NCBI RefSeq assembly: GCF_014863355.1
Contig: NZ_JACZEP010000012.1
Span: 1-64,000, forward strand
Source of the DNA: Aminobacter carboxidus
Lineage (GTDB): Bacteria > Pseudomonadota > Alphaproteobacteria > Rhizobiales > Rhizobiaceae
Reading direction: 5' to 3'
Length of the DNA: 64,000 bases
Part shown: in pieces, positions 18,852-27,732 of the stretch
Layout of the letters: every line of letters starts with the position of its first letter
Position numbering within the stretch: the stretch's first letter is position 1
Notes under the pieces: generated by a model
The model's database searches: none
Told to the model about the DNA's origin: nothing
Seen by the model: only the letters and a program-made list of their open reading frames with translations
Translations under genes and position numbers: made by a program

Positions 18852-20948
18852 ATGCTCTCGGCAAAAACCACGCGCAGGATCATCCTCTGGGCAACAGGCG
18901 CTGCCAGCCTGACCGCCCTCGCCGTCGGTGGCATGTTCGCGCTCGACCGCGCCTTTCCGCCTCCACTGCCTGAAAAACTGACCGTCTCCACCGAGGTGCT
19001 CGACCGCGACGGGCAGCTGCTGCGCGCCTATGCGACACCTTCGGGCCATTGGCGGCTCAGCGTCGGGCTCGACCAGGTCGACCCGCAGTTGGTGAAGATG
19101 CTGGTCGCTTATGAAGACAAGCGCTTCTGGGACCATGACGGCGTCGATATGCTGGCGCTGGGGCGTGCCGCCCAGCAATTCGTCACCAACGGCCGGATCG
19201 TCTCGGGCGGCTCGACGCTGTCGATGCAGCTGGCGCGCCTGATCGAACCGCGCACCGAGCGCAGCTTCACGTCCAAGCTTCGGCAACTGGCCCGCGCCGT
19301 CCAGATCGAGCGGCGGCTGTCAAAGCAAGACATCCTCGAGCGCTACTTGACGCTTGCCCCTTACGGCGGCAACCTCGAAGGCGCGCGCGCCGCCTCGCTC
19401 GCCTATTTCGGCAAGGAGCCGAAGCGGCTGACGGTTTCGGAAGCGGCCCTTCTGGTCGCGCTGCCGCAGCTGCCCGAGCGGCGCCGGCCCGACCGCAATC
19501 CCGCCAACGCGCAGGCCGCGCGCGATCGCGTGCTTGGCCGCATGGTGACGGCGGGCCTGCTGAACGAAACAGAGGCCGCACGGGCGGCACTCGACGACGT
19601 CGCCTCAATCCGCCTTGCGCTGCCAACACTTGCGCCGCATGCCTCCGACACCGCGCTGCGCAGCCAGCCCGGGCTCGTCAGCCACCAGCTGACCTTGCGC
19701 AAGAGCGTGCAGAAAGGGCTGGAAGCGGTGGCGCGCGAAGCCGCCACCCGGCTTGGCCCCAGGATTTCGGTCGCCATGGTTCTGGCCGATGCGATGACGG
19801 GCGAAATCCTCGGCGAAGTCGGCTCGGCCAGTTACCTCGACGCGTCCCGGTCGGGCTGGATCGACATGACAAGAACCGTGCGCTCGCCCGGCTCGACCTT
19901 GAAACCGTTCATCTACGGCCTCGCCTTCGAGCAGGGGCTGGTGGCGCAGGAAACGATGATCGAGGACCGCCCGGCCGATTTCGGCGGCTACCGGCCCAAG
20001 AATTTCGACATGAGCTACCAGGGCGACGTGTCGGTGCGCCAGGCGCTGCAGCTGTCGCTCAACGTGCCGGCAATCCGCCTGCTCGACGCGGTCGGGCCGC
20101 AGCGGCTTACCGCGCGCTTCCGCCAGGGCGGCGTTGTCCCGCAACTGCCTGCGAATGAAGTGCCCGGCCTTGCCATCGGCCTGGGCGGCGTCGGCGTGAC
20201 CCTGCGCGACCTCGTCCAGCTCTACACCGGACTTGCCAATGGCGGCCGCGCCAAGGCCCTCCGCGATGGAGCGGAGCCAGCCACGCCTGCCCCGCTCGCC
20301 AATGGCACGATCCTGGAGGAACAGGCCACCTGGCAGATCGCCGATATCCTGTCGGGCGTGAAGCCGCCCGAGGGCGCGGCCAAGCGCGCCATCGCCTACA
20401 AGACCGGCACCTCCTACGGCTACCGCGACGCCTGGTCGATCGGCTATGATGGCCGCTACGTGCTCGGCGTCTGGGCCGGGCGGCCGGATGCCGGCGCGGT
20501 GCCCGGCCTGTCGGGTTATGTCTCGGCAGCACCCATCCTGTTCGAGGCCTTTGCCCGCTCCGGACTGCCGTCGATGCCGCTGCCGCGCCCGCCCGCCGGA
20601 TCGCTGCGCACCGCCCGTGCCGACCTGCCGGTGACGCTGGAGCGCTTTTCGACCGCAAGCGAACTGCCGACGGTGGCGGCTGCCATCACCGAACCGGCGC
20701 CGCAGATCGTCTTCCCGCCCGACGGCGCCCGCGTCGAACTGGGCGCATCGTCGGCCGCCGCCTCGCCGCTGGTGCTCAAGCTGCAAGGCGGCCGCGCGCC
20801 GTTCCGCTGGCTCGCCAACGGCAAACCACTGAACGCCCTCGCCCGCCGCCGGGAGGCGACCTGGCAGCCCGACGGCACCGGCTTTTCGACGCTGACTGTG
20901 ATCGACGCGGCGGGACGCGCGGCGAGCGTCAGGGTGTTCGTGGAGTAG
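18852..20948 (+). CDS. pbpC: penicillin-binding protein 1C
   Basis: A 698-residue bifunctional peptidoglycan synthase. A membrane anchor lies at about residues 8-28. The GT51 glycosyltransferase domain has its catalytic glutamate at about residue 88 (YEDKRFWDHDG). The transpeptidase domain has all three signatures: STLK with Ser348, SLN at 402-404 and KTGTS starting at Lys517. A C-terminal BiPBP_C beta domain (about 610-698) is present, as expected for PBP1C. The ATG at 18852 is preferred over an upstream GTG inside the RIME-like repeat. A diverged copy of its 3' end lies about 0.6 kb downstream. It is co-directional with the alpha-2-macroglobulin gene, the common pairing. Confidence 0.95.
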   Translation: MLSAKTTRRIILWATGAASLTALAVGGMFALDRAFPPPLPEKLTVSTEVLDRDGQLLRAYATPSGHWRLSVGLDQVDPQLVKMLVAYEDKRFWDHDGVDMLALGRAAQQFVTNGRIVSGGSTLSMQLARLIEPRTERSFTSKLRQLARAVQIERRLSKQDILERYLTLAPYGGNLEGARAASLAYFGKEPKRLTVSEAALLVALPQLPERRRPDRNPANAQAARDRVLGRMVTAGLLNETEAARAALDDVASIRLALPTLAPHASDTALRSQPGLVSHQLTLRKSVQKGLEAVAREAATRLGPRISVAMVLADAMTGEILGEVGSASYLDASRSGWIDMTRTVRSPGSTLKPFIYGLAFEQGLVAQETMIEDRPADFGGYRPKNFDMSYQGDVSVRQALQLSLNVPAIRLLDAVGPQRLTARFRQGGVVPQLPANEVPGLAIGLGGVGVTLRDLVQLYTGLANGGRAKALRDGAEPATPAPLANGTILEEQATWQIADILSGVKPPEGAAKRAIAYKTGTSYGYRDAWSIGYDGRYVLGVWAGRPDAGAVPGLSGYVSAAPILFEAFARSGLPSMPLPRPPAGSLRTARADLPVTLERFSTASELPTVAAAITEPAPQIVFPPDGARVELGASSAAASPLVLKLQGGRAPFRWLANGKPLNALARRREATWQPDGTGFSTLTVIDAAGRAASVRVFVE

Positions 20949-21089
20949 GAAGTCCCGCTTTCACACGGGCGCATGTCCCTTGATACCCGACATTTCCGTC
21001 TCCCAGCTTGTCCGTCTCCCAGCTTGCAACGAGCTGTAGCCTGCTGACACTGCCCTTATGACGAATCGCGCAGCGACCAAGGCCACTGG

Positions 21090-21494
21090 ATGATCACCCA
21101 CGCGGATATGTTTGCCCCGATCCTCGAAGCCGATCCAACCTTTGAAGGCACCTGGCGCGCGTTCTCCGACAAATGGCGCGACCAGCTGGAACCGCCGCTT
21201 TATCTGGCGCTGAACGCACTGGCCCGGCACCTCATCGCGCAACTGGCAGCGGGCAACACGGCCAGTTTCGACACCGTCTTCGAGGTGGTGGAGCGTTGGC
21301 ATGTCGAAGGCGACGACTATGTTCGCGAGGCGGCGACAGTCGGACTGCTCGAGGACCTGCAGGACATGAAACTGCACGCGTCCACCAATCCCACGGCTTT
21401 CCGCCCGTGGCTGCGCCAGGAAAGCCTGCTCTGGTGGCAAGGCGTCGAGGACTTCTGGGCCGGCCGGACAGCGCTCATCACCAAACGTGCTTGA
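21090..21494 (+). CDS. small acidic protein of unknown function (resembles DUF7674-type proteins)
   Basis: A 134-residue soluble protein, probably all-helical, with conserved-looking segments PPLYLALNALARHLIAQL and YVREAATVGLLEDLQD. It has no signal peptide or membrane segment. I associate the pattern with DUF7674-type hypothetical proteins, but only loosely. Codon use is like that of its neighbours. It lies between pbpC and a decayed copy of the pbpC 3' end, so it probably arrived with, or was bracketed by, a recombination event. No function is claimed. Confidence 0.75.
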   Translation: MITHADMFAPILEADPTFEGTWRAFSDKWRDQLEPPLYLALNALARHLIAQLAAGNTASFDTVFEVVERWHVEGDDYVREAATVGLLEDLQDMKLHASTNPTAFRPWLRQESLLWWQGVEDFWAGRTALITKRA

Positions 21495-21523
21495 TGCTGG
21501 AGCATTGCGCGGCGCCGCAATTC

Positions 21524-21639
21524 TGCGCCGTCGCGTCCCCGCGAGAAGACGTGGCAGCCCCGACAGTACCGGCTTCTCGACGCTGACCGTGATTGACACA
21601 GCAGGTCGCGCTGCGAATGTCAGGATGCTTGTGCAGTAA
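21524..21639 (+). pseudogene. remnant of a second pbpC 3' end
   Basis: The segment encodes, with one extra C after tggcag, the same peptide end as PbpC: residues like TGFSTLTVID and AGRAA, followed by a stop (TAA at 21637-21639). The real pbpC ends TGFSTLTVIDAAGRAASVRVFVE. Nucleotide identity over about 95 bases is high but with many synonymous differences, so this is a diverged homologue rather than a fresh duplication. No start or upstream domains remain. Confidence 0.8.
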
Positions 21640-21742
21640 GCGTCTTCGGCTGTGTTTGCTCGCATCAATGCTGGCCGACGCCGGTATCTGCCTTCACTTC
21701 AGTCTGGACCGGTTCTGACTTTGCCAGCGCAACGGCATAGAT

Positions 21743-21958
21743 TCCCGACACTCTCCGCTTGTTTCACTCGCTCACGAGGTCGGGAATGACGAATTGTGGA
21801 GAGCGCTTCCGCAAATCTCCAACTTCGGTGATTGGTGGAGGCGACGAATTGGACGGAACGCTTCCGTAAATCTCCAACTTCGGCGATTGGCGGGAACACC
21901 AAAGACGTTCGTCATTCCCGACCTCGTGAGCGAGTGAAACGAGCGGAGAGTGTCGGGA
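21743..21958. repeat. 50-bp inverted repeat enclosing two 55-bp tandem units
   Basis: The left arm (21743-21792, beginning tcccgacactctccgc) and the right arm (21909-21958, ending gcggagagtgtcggga) are complementary at 49 of 50 positions. Between them are two imperfect tandem units of 55 bases, starting gacgaattg at 21788 and 21843 and sharing cgcttccg, aaatctccaacttcgg and gattgg. There is no transposase. It resembles a non-autonomous mobile remnant or a large stem structure. Confidence 0.8.
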
Positions 21959-22183
21959 ACCCATGCCGTGACATCAACGAAGGGCGGCACGGAGCACAAA
22001 CCACGCTTCTGCAAGGGAAGCCGGTACCAGTCACCGCAGGCCAGAGCAACCGCCCCCTTGCCGCGCCCTGCATCTCCCCTAGCTGTCATCGTTCGCGGCG
22101 AACGTTTCAATCGCGCCGGCTACGCAGGTATTTTTGAGCGAGCAAAAAAAATTCCGGCGGCCTGGCACTTCGCACGAAATTTG

Positions 22184-22247
22184 CCCATGCGGGGCAAAAT
22201 ACGGAACATTCGGCGCATCTAATTTCTACCAGTTCGATAGAGTAGAA
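22184..22247 (+). promoter_or_regulatory. promoter-proximal dyads of the sulfate transport operon
   Basis: Two dyads lie ahead of sbp. TTTGCCC and GGGCAAA flank a 5-base centre near 22184-22202. TTCTAC (22224-22229) and GTAGAA (22242-22247) are separated by 12 bases. The second ends 22 bases before the sbp start codon. Either may be an operator for a sulfur regulator; no known consensus was matched. Confidence 0.3.
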
Positions 22248-22269
22248 CCATATTCGAACGGAGGCGGAA

Positions 22270-23298
22270 ATGACCACTTCACGCAGAACCATTCTGCTCT
22301 CGGCGCTGCTGGCCAGCGCGGTTCAACTCGGTGGCCTGGGCTTCGCCCATGCCGACACCACGCTCCTCAACGTCTCCTATGACCCAACGCGCGAGCTCTA
22401 CAAGGACTACAACGAGGCCTTCGCCAAGCACTGGCAGGCCGAGAGCGGCGAGACGGTGACGATCCAGCAGTCGCATGGTGGATCCGGCAAGCAGGCCCGC
22501 GCAGTGATCGACGGTCTCGACGCCGACGTGGTCACACTGGCGCTCGAAAGCGATATCAACGCGATCGTCGAGAAGTCGCAGAAGATCAATCCCGACTGGC
22601 GCTCGAAGCTGCCCAACAACGCCTCGCCCTACACCTCGACGATCATCTTTTTGGTGCGCAAGGGCAATCCCAAGGGCATCAATGACTGGGGCGACCTGAT
22701 CAAGGACGGCGTCCAGGTGATCACGCCTAACCCGAAGACATCGGGCGGCGCGCGCTGGAACTACCTCGCCGCCTGGGCCTGGGCAAACGGCCAGTTCGGC
22801 CGCGACGAGACCAAGATCAAGGAATTCGTCGGCAACCTCTACGCCCATGTGCCGATCCTCGACACCGGCGCGCGCGGCTCGACGGTGACTTTTGCCGAGC
22901 GTGAACAGGGCGACGTCCTGCTCGCCTGGGAAAACGAGGCCTATCTCGCGCTCGACGAGTTCGGCGCCGACAAGTTCGACATCGTCTTCCCGCCGCAATC
23001 GATCCTGGCCGAGCCGCCGGTCGCGGTCGTCGACGCCAATGTCGATGCCAAGGGCACCCGCAAGGTCGCCGAAGCCTATCTCAACTACCTCTATTCGGCG
23101 GAGGGCCAGACCATCGCCGCCAAGCACCACTACCGTCCTTCCAAGCCCGAGCTGGTTCCGGCCGCCGACCTGCAGAAGCAGCGCGAACTGAAACTTGTTT
23201 CTATCGACGATCCGATTTTCGGCGGATGGAAGAAAGCACAACCCTATCACTTCGGAGATGGTGGTATATTCGACCAGATCTACAAGCCGGCCCAGTAA
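22270..23298 (+). CDS. sbp: sulfate ABC transporter substrate-binding protein
   Basis: A 342-residue periplasmic protein with a cleavable signal ([24 protein letters not shown]) and the family hallmark [17 protein letters not shown] at the mature N terminus. The sulfate-contacting segments [12 protein letters not shown] and [13 protein letters not shown] are intact. It binds sulfate (possibly thiosulfate) in the periplasm and delivers it to CysT/CysW. A strong ribosome-binding site (GGAGG) precedes the ATG. It is the first gene of the sbp-cysT-cysW-cysA operon. Whether the strict name should be sbp or cysP cannot be settled by reading; the motif set looks closer to Sbp. Confidence 0.94.
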   Translation: MTTSRRTILLSALLASAVQLGGLGFAHADTTLLNVSYDPTRELYKDYNEAFAKHWQAESGETVTIQQSHGGSGKQARAVIDGLDADVVTLALESDINAIVEKSQKINPDWRSKLPNNASPYTSTIIFLVRKGNPKGINDWGDLIKDGVQVITPNPKTSGGARWNYLAAWAWANGQFGRDETKIKEFVGNLYAHVPILDTGARGSTVTFAEREQGDVLLAWENEAYLALDEFGADKFDIVFPPQSILAEPPVAVVDANVDAKGTRKVAEAYLNYLYSAEGQTIAAKHHYRPSKPELVPAADLQKQRELKLVSIDDPIFGGWKKAQPYHFGDGGIFDQIYKPAQ

Positions 23299-23320
23299 GC
23301 CAAGGTAAGACCAGGACGAT

Positions 23321-24172
23321 ATGACCACAGCACCCGCCAAGGCGGGGTGGCGGTTCAGACAGCCGAGCGTCATTCCGGGTTTCGGATTGACGCTCGGCTT
23401 CTCGCTTGCCTACCTCACGCTCATCATCCTCATCCCGCTTTCGGGGCTCGTCTGGCGTTCGGCGTCGCTGGGATGGAGCGATTTCTTCGCCATCGCCACC
23501 GACCGCCGCACGGTCAAGGCGCTGGAAATCAGCTTCGGCACGGCCTTTATCGCCGCCGCCATCAACGTCGTGTTCGGCACCATCGTTGCCTGGGTTCTGG
23601 TGCGCTACCGCTTCCCCGGCCGCCGCGTCATCGACGCGATGGTCGACCTGCCTTTCGCGCTGCCAACGGCAGTGGCAGGTATCGCGCTGACCACGCTCTA
23701 TTCGCCGAAAGGCTGGATGGGTGCGCTTTTGGCGCCGCTCGGCATCAAGGTCGCCTACACCCCGCTCGGCATCGTCATCGCGCTCGTCTTCATCGGCCTG
23801 CCCTTCGTCGTGCGCACGGTGCAGCCGATCATCGAGGAGATCGACAAGGAGGTCGAAGAGGCCGCGGCCACGCTTGGTGCCAACCGCTTCCAGACCATCT
23901 TCCTCGTGCTGTTTCCGGGCCTGGCGCCGGCCGTTGTGACAGGCTTCGCGCTCGCCTTCGCGCGCGGCGTCGGCGAATACGGCTCGGTCATCTTCATTGC
24001 CGGCAACCTACCTTATGTGTCGGAAATCGCGCCGCTTTTGATCGTCATCCGGCTCGAGGAATACGACTACGCCGCGGCAACCGCGATCGCCACGATCATG
24101 CTGGCGCTGTCGTTCCTGATGCTGCTCGTCATCAACCTCATCCAGTCGCGGACCCGCAAACGTTATGGCTGA
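23321..24172 (+). CDS. cysT: sulfate ABC transporter permease CysT
   Basis: A 283-residue inner-membrane permease with six predicted membrane segments. The start motif [27 protein letters not shown] and the EAA loop ([27 protein letters not shown]) are typical of CysT/CysU. It pairs with CysW to form the sulfate channel. It begins 22 bases after sbp and its last 8 bases overlap the start of cysW, showing coupled translation. Confidence 0.95.
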   Translation: MTTAPAKAGWRFRQPSVIPGFGLTLGFSLAYLTLIILIPLSGLVWRSASLGWSDFFAIATDRRTVKALEISFGTAFIAAAINVVFGTIVAWVLVRYRFPGRRVIDAMVDLPFALPTAVAGIALTTLYSPKGWMGALLAPLGIKVAYTPLGIVIALVFIGLPFVVRTVQPIIEEIDKEVEEAAATLGANRFQTIFLVLFPGLAPAVVTGFALAFARGVGEYGSVIFIAGNLPYVSEIAPLLIVIRLEEYDYAAATAIATIMLALSFLMLLVINLIQSRTRKRYG

Positions 24173-25049
24173 TCCCGAGCTTTACCCCGCCGACATCCAT
24201 CACGAGCACGCCTCGCTTGCGGTGACCGAGCGGCCGCTGGCGCGCGCCGCACTGATGGCTCTCGCCTTTGGCTTCCTCGCCATCTTCCTGCTGCTGCCGC
24301 TGGTGGTGGTGTTCGAACAGGCGTTTTCGCGCGGCATCGGCGCCTTCTTCGAAGCCATCAACGAACACGACACGCTGGCGGCGATCAGGCTGACGCTTTT
24401 GGTAGCGGTCATCTCGGTGCCGCTCAATCTGGTGTTCGGCGTCGCCGCCGCCTGGGCCATCGCCAAGTTCGAGTTCAAGGGCAAGGCCTTCCTGATCACG
24501 CTGATCGACCTGCCGTTTTCGGTGTCGCCTGTCATATCGGGCCTGGTCTATGTGCTGCTGTTTGGAACTGCGAGCCTGCTCGGCCCCTGGCTCAAGCTGC
24601 ACGGCATCGTCATCCTGTTTGCGGTGCCCGGCATCGTGCTGGCGACTGTCTTCGTCACCTTCCCCTTCGTCGCGCGCGAACTGATCCCGCTGATGCAGGA
24701 ACAGGGCACGGGCGATGAGGAAGCGGCGTTGTCGCTCGGCGCCAATGGCTGGCAGACCTTCTGGCATGTGACGCTGCCCAACATCAAATGGGGCCTGCTT
24801 TATGGCGTGCTGTTGTGCAACGCCCGCGCCATGGGTGAGTTCGGCGCGGTGTCGGTGGTCTCGGGCCACATCAGGGGCCTGACCAACACCATGCCGCTGC
24901 ATGTCGAGATTCTCTACAACGAATACAATGCCGTCGGCGCCTTTGCCGTGGCGTCCGTGCTCGCCGGCTTAGCCCTGGTGACGCTTGTGCTGAAAACCCT
25001 TCTCGAGCTCCGCTATGGCGCCGAGATCGCCGCCACGCGCGGACACTGA
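24165..25049 (+). CDS. cysW: sulfate ABC transporter permease CysW
   Basis: A 294-residue permease, partner of CysT. It shows six membrane segments, an EAA loop ([30 protein letters not shown]) and the CysW-type motif [32 protein letters not shown]. The start overlaps the cysT stop by 8 bases. The N terminus carries a histidine-bearing cytoplasmic stretch ([10 protein letters not shown]) before the first segment. Confidence 0.95.
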   Translation: MADPELYPADIHHEHASLAVTERPLARAALMALAFGFLAIFLLLPLVVVFEQAFSRGIGAFFEAINEHDTLAAIRLTLLVAVISVPLNLVFGVAAAWAIAKFEFKGKAFLITLIDLPFSVSPVISGLVYVLLFGTASLLGPWLKLHGIVILFAVPGIVLATVFVTFPFVARELIPLMQEQGTGDEEAALSLGANGWQTFWHVTLPNIKWGLLYGVLLCNARAMGEFGAVSVVSGHIRGLTNTMPLHVEILYNEYNAVGAFAVASVLAGLALVTLVLKTLLELRYGAEIAATRGH

Positions 25050-25062
25050 CAGAGGTCGACTG

Positions 25063-26112
25063 ATGGAAGTTCGCGTTTCCAATGTGCGCAAGGAATTCGA
25101 CCGGTTTCCGGCGCTGCGCGACGTCTCGCTCGACATCAGGTCGGGCGAGCTGATCGCGCTGCTCGGCCCCTCGGGCTCGGGCAAGACCACGCTGTTGCGG
25201 CTAATCGCCGGGCTCGAACGGCCGACCCGCGGCACCATCTTCTTCGGCGACGAGGATGCGTCAAACCGCACGATCCAGGAACGCAATGTCGGCTTCGTGT
25301 TCCAGCATTACGCTCTGTTCCGCCACATGACTGTCGCCGACAATATCGGCTTCGGCCTCAAGGTGCGGCCATCGGCCAAGCGGCCGACCAAGGCCGAAAT
25401 CCGCCGCCGCGCCTCCGAACTGCTCGACCTCGTCCAGCTTTCCGGGTTGGAAAAGCGCTATCCGGCCCAACTTTCGGGCGGCCAGCGCCAACGCGTCGCG
25501 CTAGCGCGCGCCATGGCGATCGAACCCAAGGTGCTGCTGCTCGACGAGCCGTTCGGCGCGCTCGACGCCCAGGTGCGGCGCGAACTCAGGCGCTGGCTGC
25601 GCGAGATCCACGACGCCACGGGCCACACCACGATCTTCGTTACCCACGACCAGGAAGAAGCGCTCGAGCTCGCGGACCGTGTGGTGGTGATGAGCCAGGG
25701 CCGCATCGAGCAGATCGGCACCGCCGACGAGGTCTACGACACGCCCAACTCGCCCTTCGTCTATGGTTTCATCGGCGAGTCGAGCTCGCTACCGGTCAAG
25801 GTCGAGGACGGCCAGGTCTGGATATCCGACCGGCCGATTGGGCTTACCGCGCCCGAACTCCCCGATGGCGAGGCAACGCTGTACTTCCGCCCGCACGACA
25901 TCGAGTTGCTCGACGAGTGCAACGGCTGCATTGCCGGCACGGTGGCGGCAAGCCGGCGCGTGGCTGGCACCCGCCGGGTCGAACTGGAAATCGGCGGTGG
26001 CCGCGAGCGGATCGAGATCGAGCTCCCCGTCGGCCACCCCGCCGCCCAGAAAAGCCGGGTGGCGTTCAGGCCGAAGCGCTGGAAGGTGTTTCCGAAACCC
26101 GTCGAGGGCTGA
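25063..26112 (+). CDS. cysA: sulfate/thiosulfate ABC transporter ATPase CysA
   Basis: A 349-residue ATPase with Walker A (GPSGSGKTT), Q-loop ([18 protein letters not shown]), signature LSGGQRQR and Walker B ending [11 protein letters not shown]. The C-terminal TOBE-type domain (residues about 240-349) is typical of CysA. ATG at 25063 ([12 protein letters not shown]) matches the family start; an in-frame upstream start inside cysW would add 16 residues. It completes the sulfate importer and couples ATP hydrolysis to transport. Confidence 0.95.
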   Translation: MEVRVSNVRKEFDRFPALRDVSLDIRSGELIALLGPSGSGKTTLLRLIAGLERPTRGTIFFGDEDASNRTIQERNVGFVFQHYALFRHMTVADNIGFGLKVRPSAKRPTKAEIRRRASELLDLVQLSGLEKRYPAQLSGGQRQRVALARAMAIEPKVLLLDEPFGALDAQVRRELRRWLREIHDATGHTTIFVTHDQEEALELADRVVVMSQGRIEQIGTADEVYDTPNSPFVYGFIGESSSLPVKVEDGQVWISDRPIGLTAPELPDGEATLYFRPHDIELLDECNGCIAGTVAASRRVAGTRRVELEIGGGRERIEIELPVGHPAAQKSRVAFRPKRWKVFPKPVEG

Positions 26113-26237
26113 GCACTCGGGGCTGCGACTTGCACGTTTCGGCCCGCCCGTTGGAAAGAAATTCGAGGTGTCGCCGCCTGACGCCGACACCTCACTGAAA
26201 CTTCCGTTTTTAGGCGGGAGCAAAGAGCCCCATCAGG

Positions 26238-26531
26238 TCAGTCCATGATGTAGACGACCTTGCGGGTCTGCGGGTCGATAAGGACAGTACGGCCGTCCAT
26301 CACGACATACTGATACTTGTTGTCAGCAAGTGCGCCTGGCTTCAGAATGTCGGGAATGATAGCCCCAAGGACCAATTCAAAGTTGGATGGACGTTCAACG
26401 ACCACTGGATTGGTCTTGACATATTCCCGGACGACAACTTGTTCTTCGGGAGTTACGACCACAGTCTGGGCAACTGCGAATGTGGTGCCGGCGAGCAAGA
26501 TGGTTACAGCAAGTGTGCTTCGGAACGTCAT
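26238..26531 (-). CDS. DUF1236 family periplasmic protein
   Basis: A 97-residue protein with a signal peptide (TLAVTILLAGTTFAVAQ) and the DUF1236 pattern: EQVVVREYVKTNPV, a proline-containing middle, YVVMDGRTVLIDPQTRKVVYIMD at the end. The family is common and often multi-copy in Hyphomicrobiales; its role is unknown. It has an excellent ribosome-binding site (GAGGAGGT) and stands about 105 bases downstream of aapM on the same strand, in the place where an aapP gene might have been expected. Confidence 0.88.
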   Translation of the reverse strand: MTFRSTLAVTILLAGTTFAVAQTVVVTPEEQVVVREYVKTNPVVVERPSNFELVLGAIIPDILKPGALADNKYQYVVMDGRTVLIDPQTRKVVYIMD

Positions 26532-26636
26532 ATCACTAACCTCCTCGGTTGATGGTTTAACAACCGGTGGGGAGCGAAACGGTTCCGTGCCTGGTGCGGC
26601 AGTCGGCTATTCAGTCACGCTTTGGCGGCGCAGCCC

Positions 26637-27731
26637 CTACCGATGCGACGTATTAAAATGCCTCTCCAGAAACCGGCTGTAGCCCCCCATCAGCGCGCTG
26701 AACACGAAGTAGACGGCGGCCGCGAAGACATAGCCTTCGAGCACGGCGATGCCTTGCCAGTCTGGGTCGCGCAGCGCGGTGCGGACCGTGTCGAGGAAAT
26801 CGAGCAGGCCGATGATGGTCACCAAAGTGGTGTCCTGGAAAAACGCGATGAACAGGCCGACGAGCGCCGGGATGACCTTCTTCAGCGCCTGCGGCAGCAC
26901 GATCTTAGACATCACCTGCCAGTAATGCAGGCCAAGCGCCCGGCCGGCCTCGAACTGGCCTGACGGCACGTCCTGCAAGCCGCCGCGCACGATCTCGGCT
27001 ATGTAGGCGGCGGCAAACAGGATGATCGCCACTTGCGCGCGCAAAAGCTTGTCGATGGTGACGCCGTCGGGCATGAACAGCGGCAGCATGACGGCGGCCA
27101 TGAACAGGATGCTGATCAGCGGCACGCCGCGCACCAGCTCGATGAGGCCGACACCCAGCACGCGGATCGCCGGCAGGTGCGAGGCACGCGCGAGCGCCAG
27201 GCCGATGCCAAGCGGCAGGGCGAAGGCCAGGCCGACGAAGGACAGCATGAACGACAGCGGCAGGCCACCCCATTTCGACGTCGGCACCTCGGTCAGGCCA
27301 AAGACGCCGCCGGCCATCAGAACGTAGAGCACGGGCAAGATAACGATCGCCCAGGCGATCAGCAGGCCCCTGCCCCAGACGCGCGGGATCATCGACACAC
27401 AACAGCCACCGAGGAACAGGCAAAGGGCTGCAAGCGGGCGCCATTGCTCCTCGAACGGGTAGAAGCCGAACAGCATGTAGCGCAGCTTGTCGGCGAGAAA
27501 CGGCCAGCAGGCGCCGGTGCTCTGCTTGCAGGCATCGGCGCCGCCGTCGAAGACGGCGTTCAGGAACAGCCAGCCCAGCGCCAGCTTGGCCAAGAGCAGG
27601 ATGAGTGCGCCGCAGACGAGCGTTACGAACGCATTGCCCGGCGTGCCGAAATAGGCGCTGCGCCACTCAGAGCGCCGCGCCGGGCGGGCGACGGCGTTCA
27701 TGGCGGCGGGAAGGATCTGGGTATCGCTCAT
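26637..27731 (-). CDS. aapM: general L-amino acid ABC transporter permease AapM
   Basis: A 364-residue permease of the histidine/glutamate subfamily. The long N-terminal part with extra membrane segments and the periplasmic FDGGADACKQSTGACWPFLADK loop is characteristic of AapM. The EAA loop is EAGRALGLHYWQVMSKIVLPQALKKVIPALVG. It starts one base after the aapQ stop. With AapQ it forms the channel for polar and branched amino acids fed by AapJ. No ATPase gene follows. Confidence 0.93.
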   Translation of the reverse strand: MSDTQILPAAMNAVARPARRSEWRSAYFGTPGNAFVTLVCGALILLLAKLALGWLFLNAVFDGGADACKQSTGACWPFLADKLRYMLFGFYPFEEQWRPLAALCLFLGGCCVSMIPRVWGRGLLIAWAIVILPVLYVLMAGGVFGLTEVPTSKWGGLPLSFMLSFVGLAFALPLGIGLALARASHLPAIRVLGVGLIELVRGVPLISILFMAAVMLPLFMPDGVTIDKLLRAQVAIILFAAAYIAEIVRGGLQDVPSGQFEAGRALGLHYWQVMSKIVLPQALKKVIPALVGLFIAFFQDTTLVTIIGLLDFLDTVRTALRDPDWQGIAVLEGYVFAAAVYFVFSALMGGYSRFLERHFNTSHR

Positions 27732-27732
27732 C

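Larger units (their letters stand above)
21640..22269. other. 630-base non-coding stretch between pbpC remnant and sulfate operon
   Basis: Apart from the inverted repeat at 21743-21958 and the promoter-proximal dyads at 22184-22247, no gene can be supported here. Short open frames exist but follow the repeats and have no ribosome-binding sites or family resemblance. Confidence 0.6.

Noticed and set aside
16116-19286. Very long minus-strand open frame antisense to the alpha-2-macroglobulin and pbpC genes
   Set aside because: It mirrors the codon structure of the plus-strand genes at high GC, has no ribosome-binding site or family motifs, and the plus-strand genes are certain.
21788-21897. Possible CRISPR-like array
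   Set aside because: Only two adjacent 55-base units without spacers; no cas genes.
22140-22269. Riboswitch (for example SAM-II) ahead of the sulfate operon
   Set aside because: The short dyads do not form the pseudoknot core expected for SAM-II, and sulfate importers in this group are not typical SAM-II targets.
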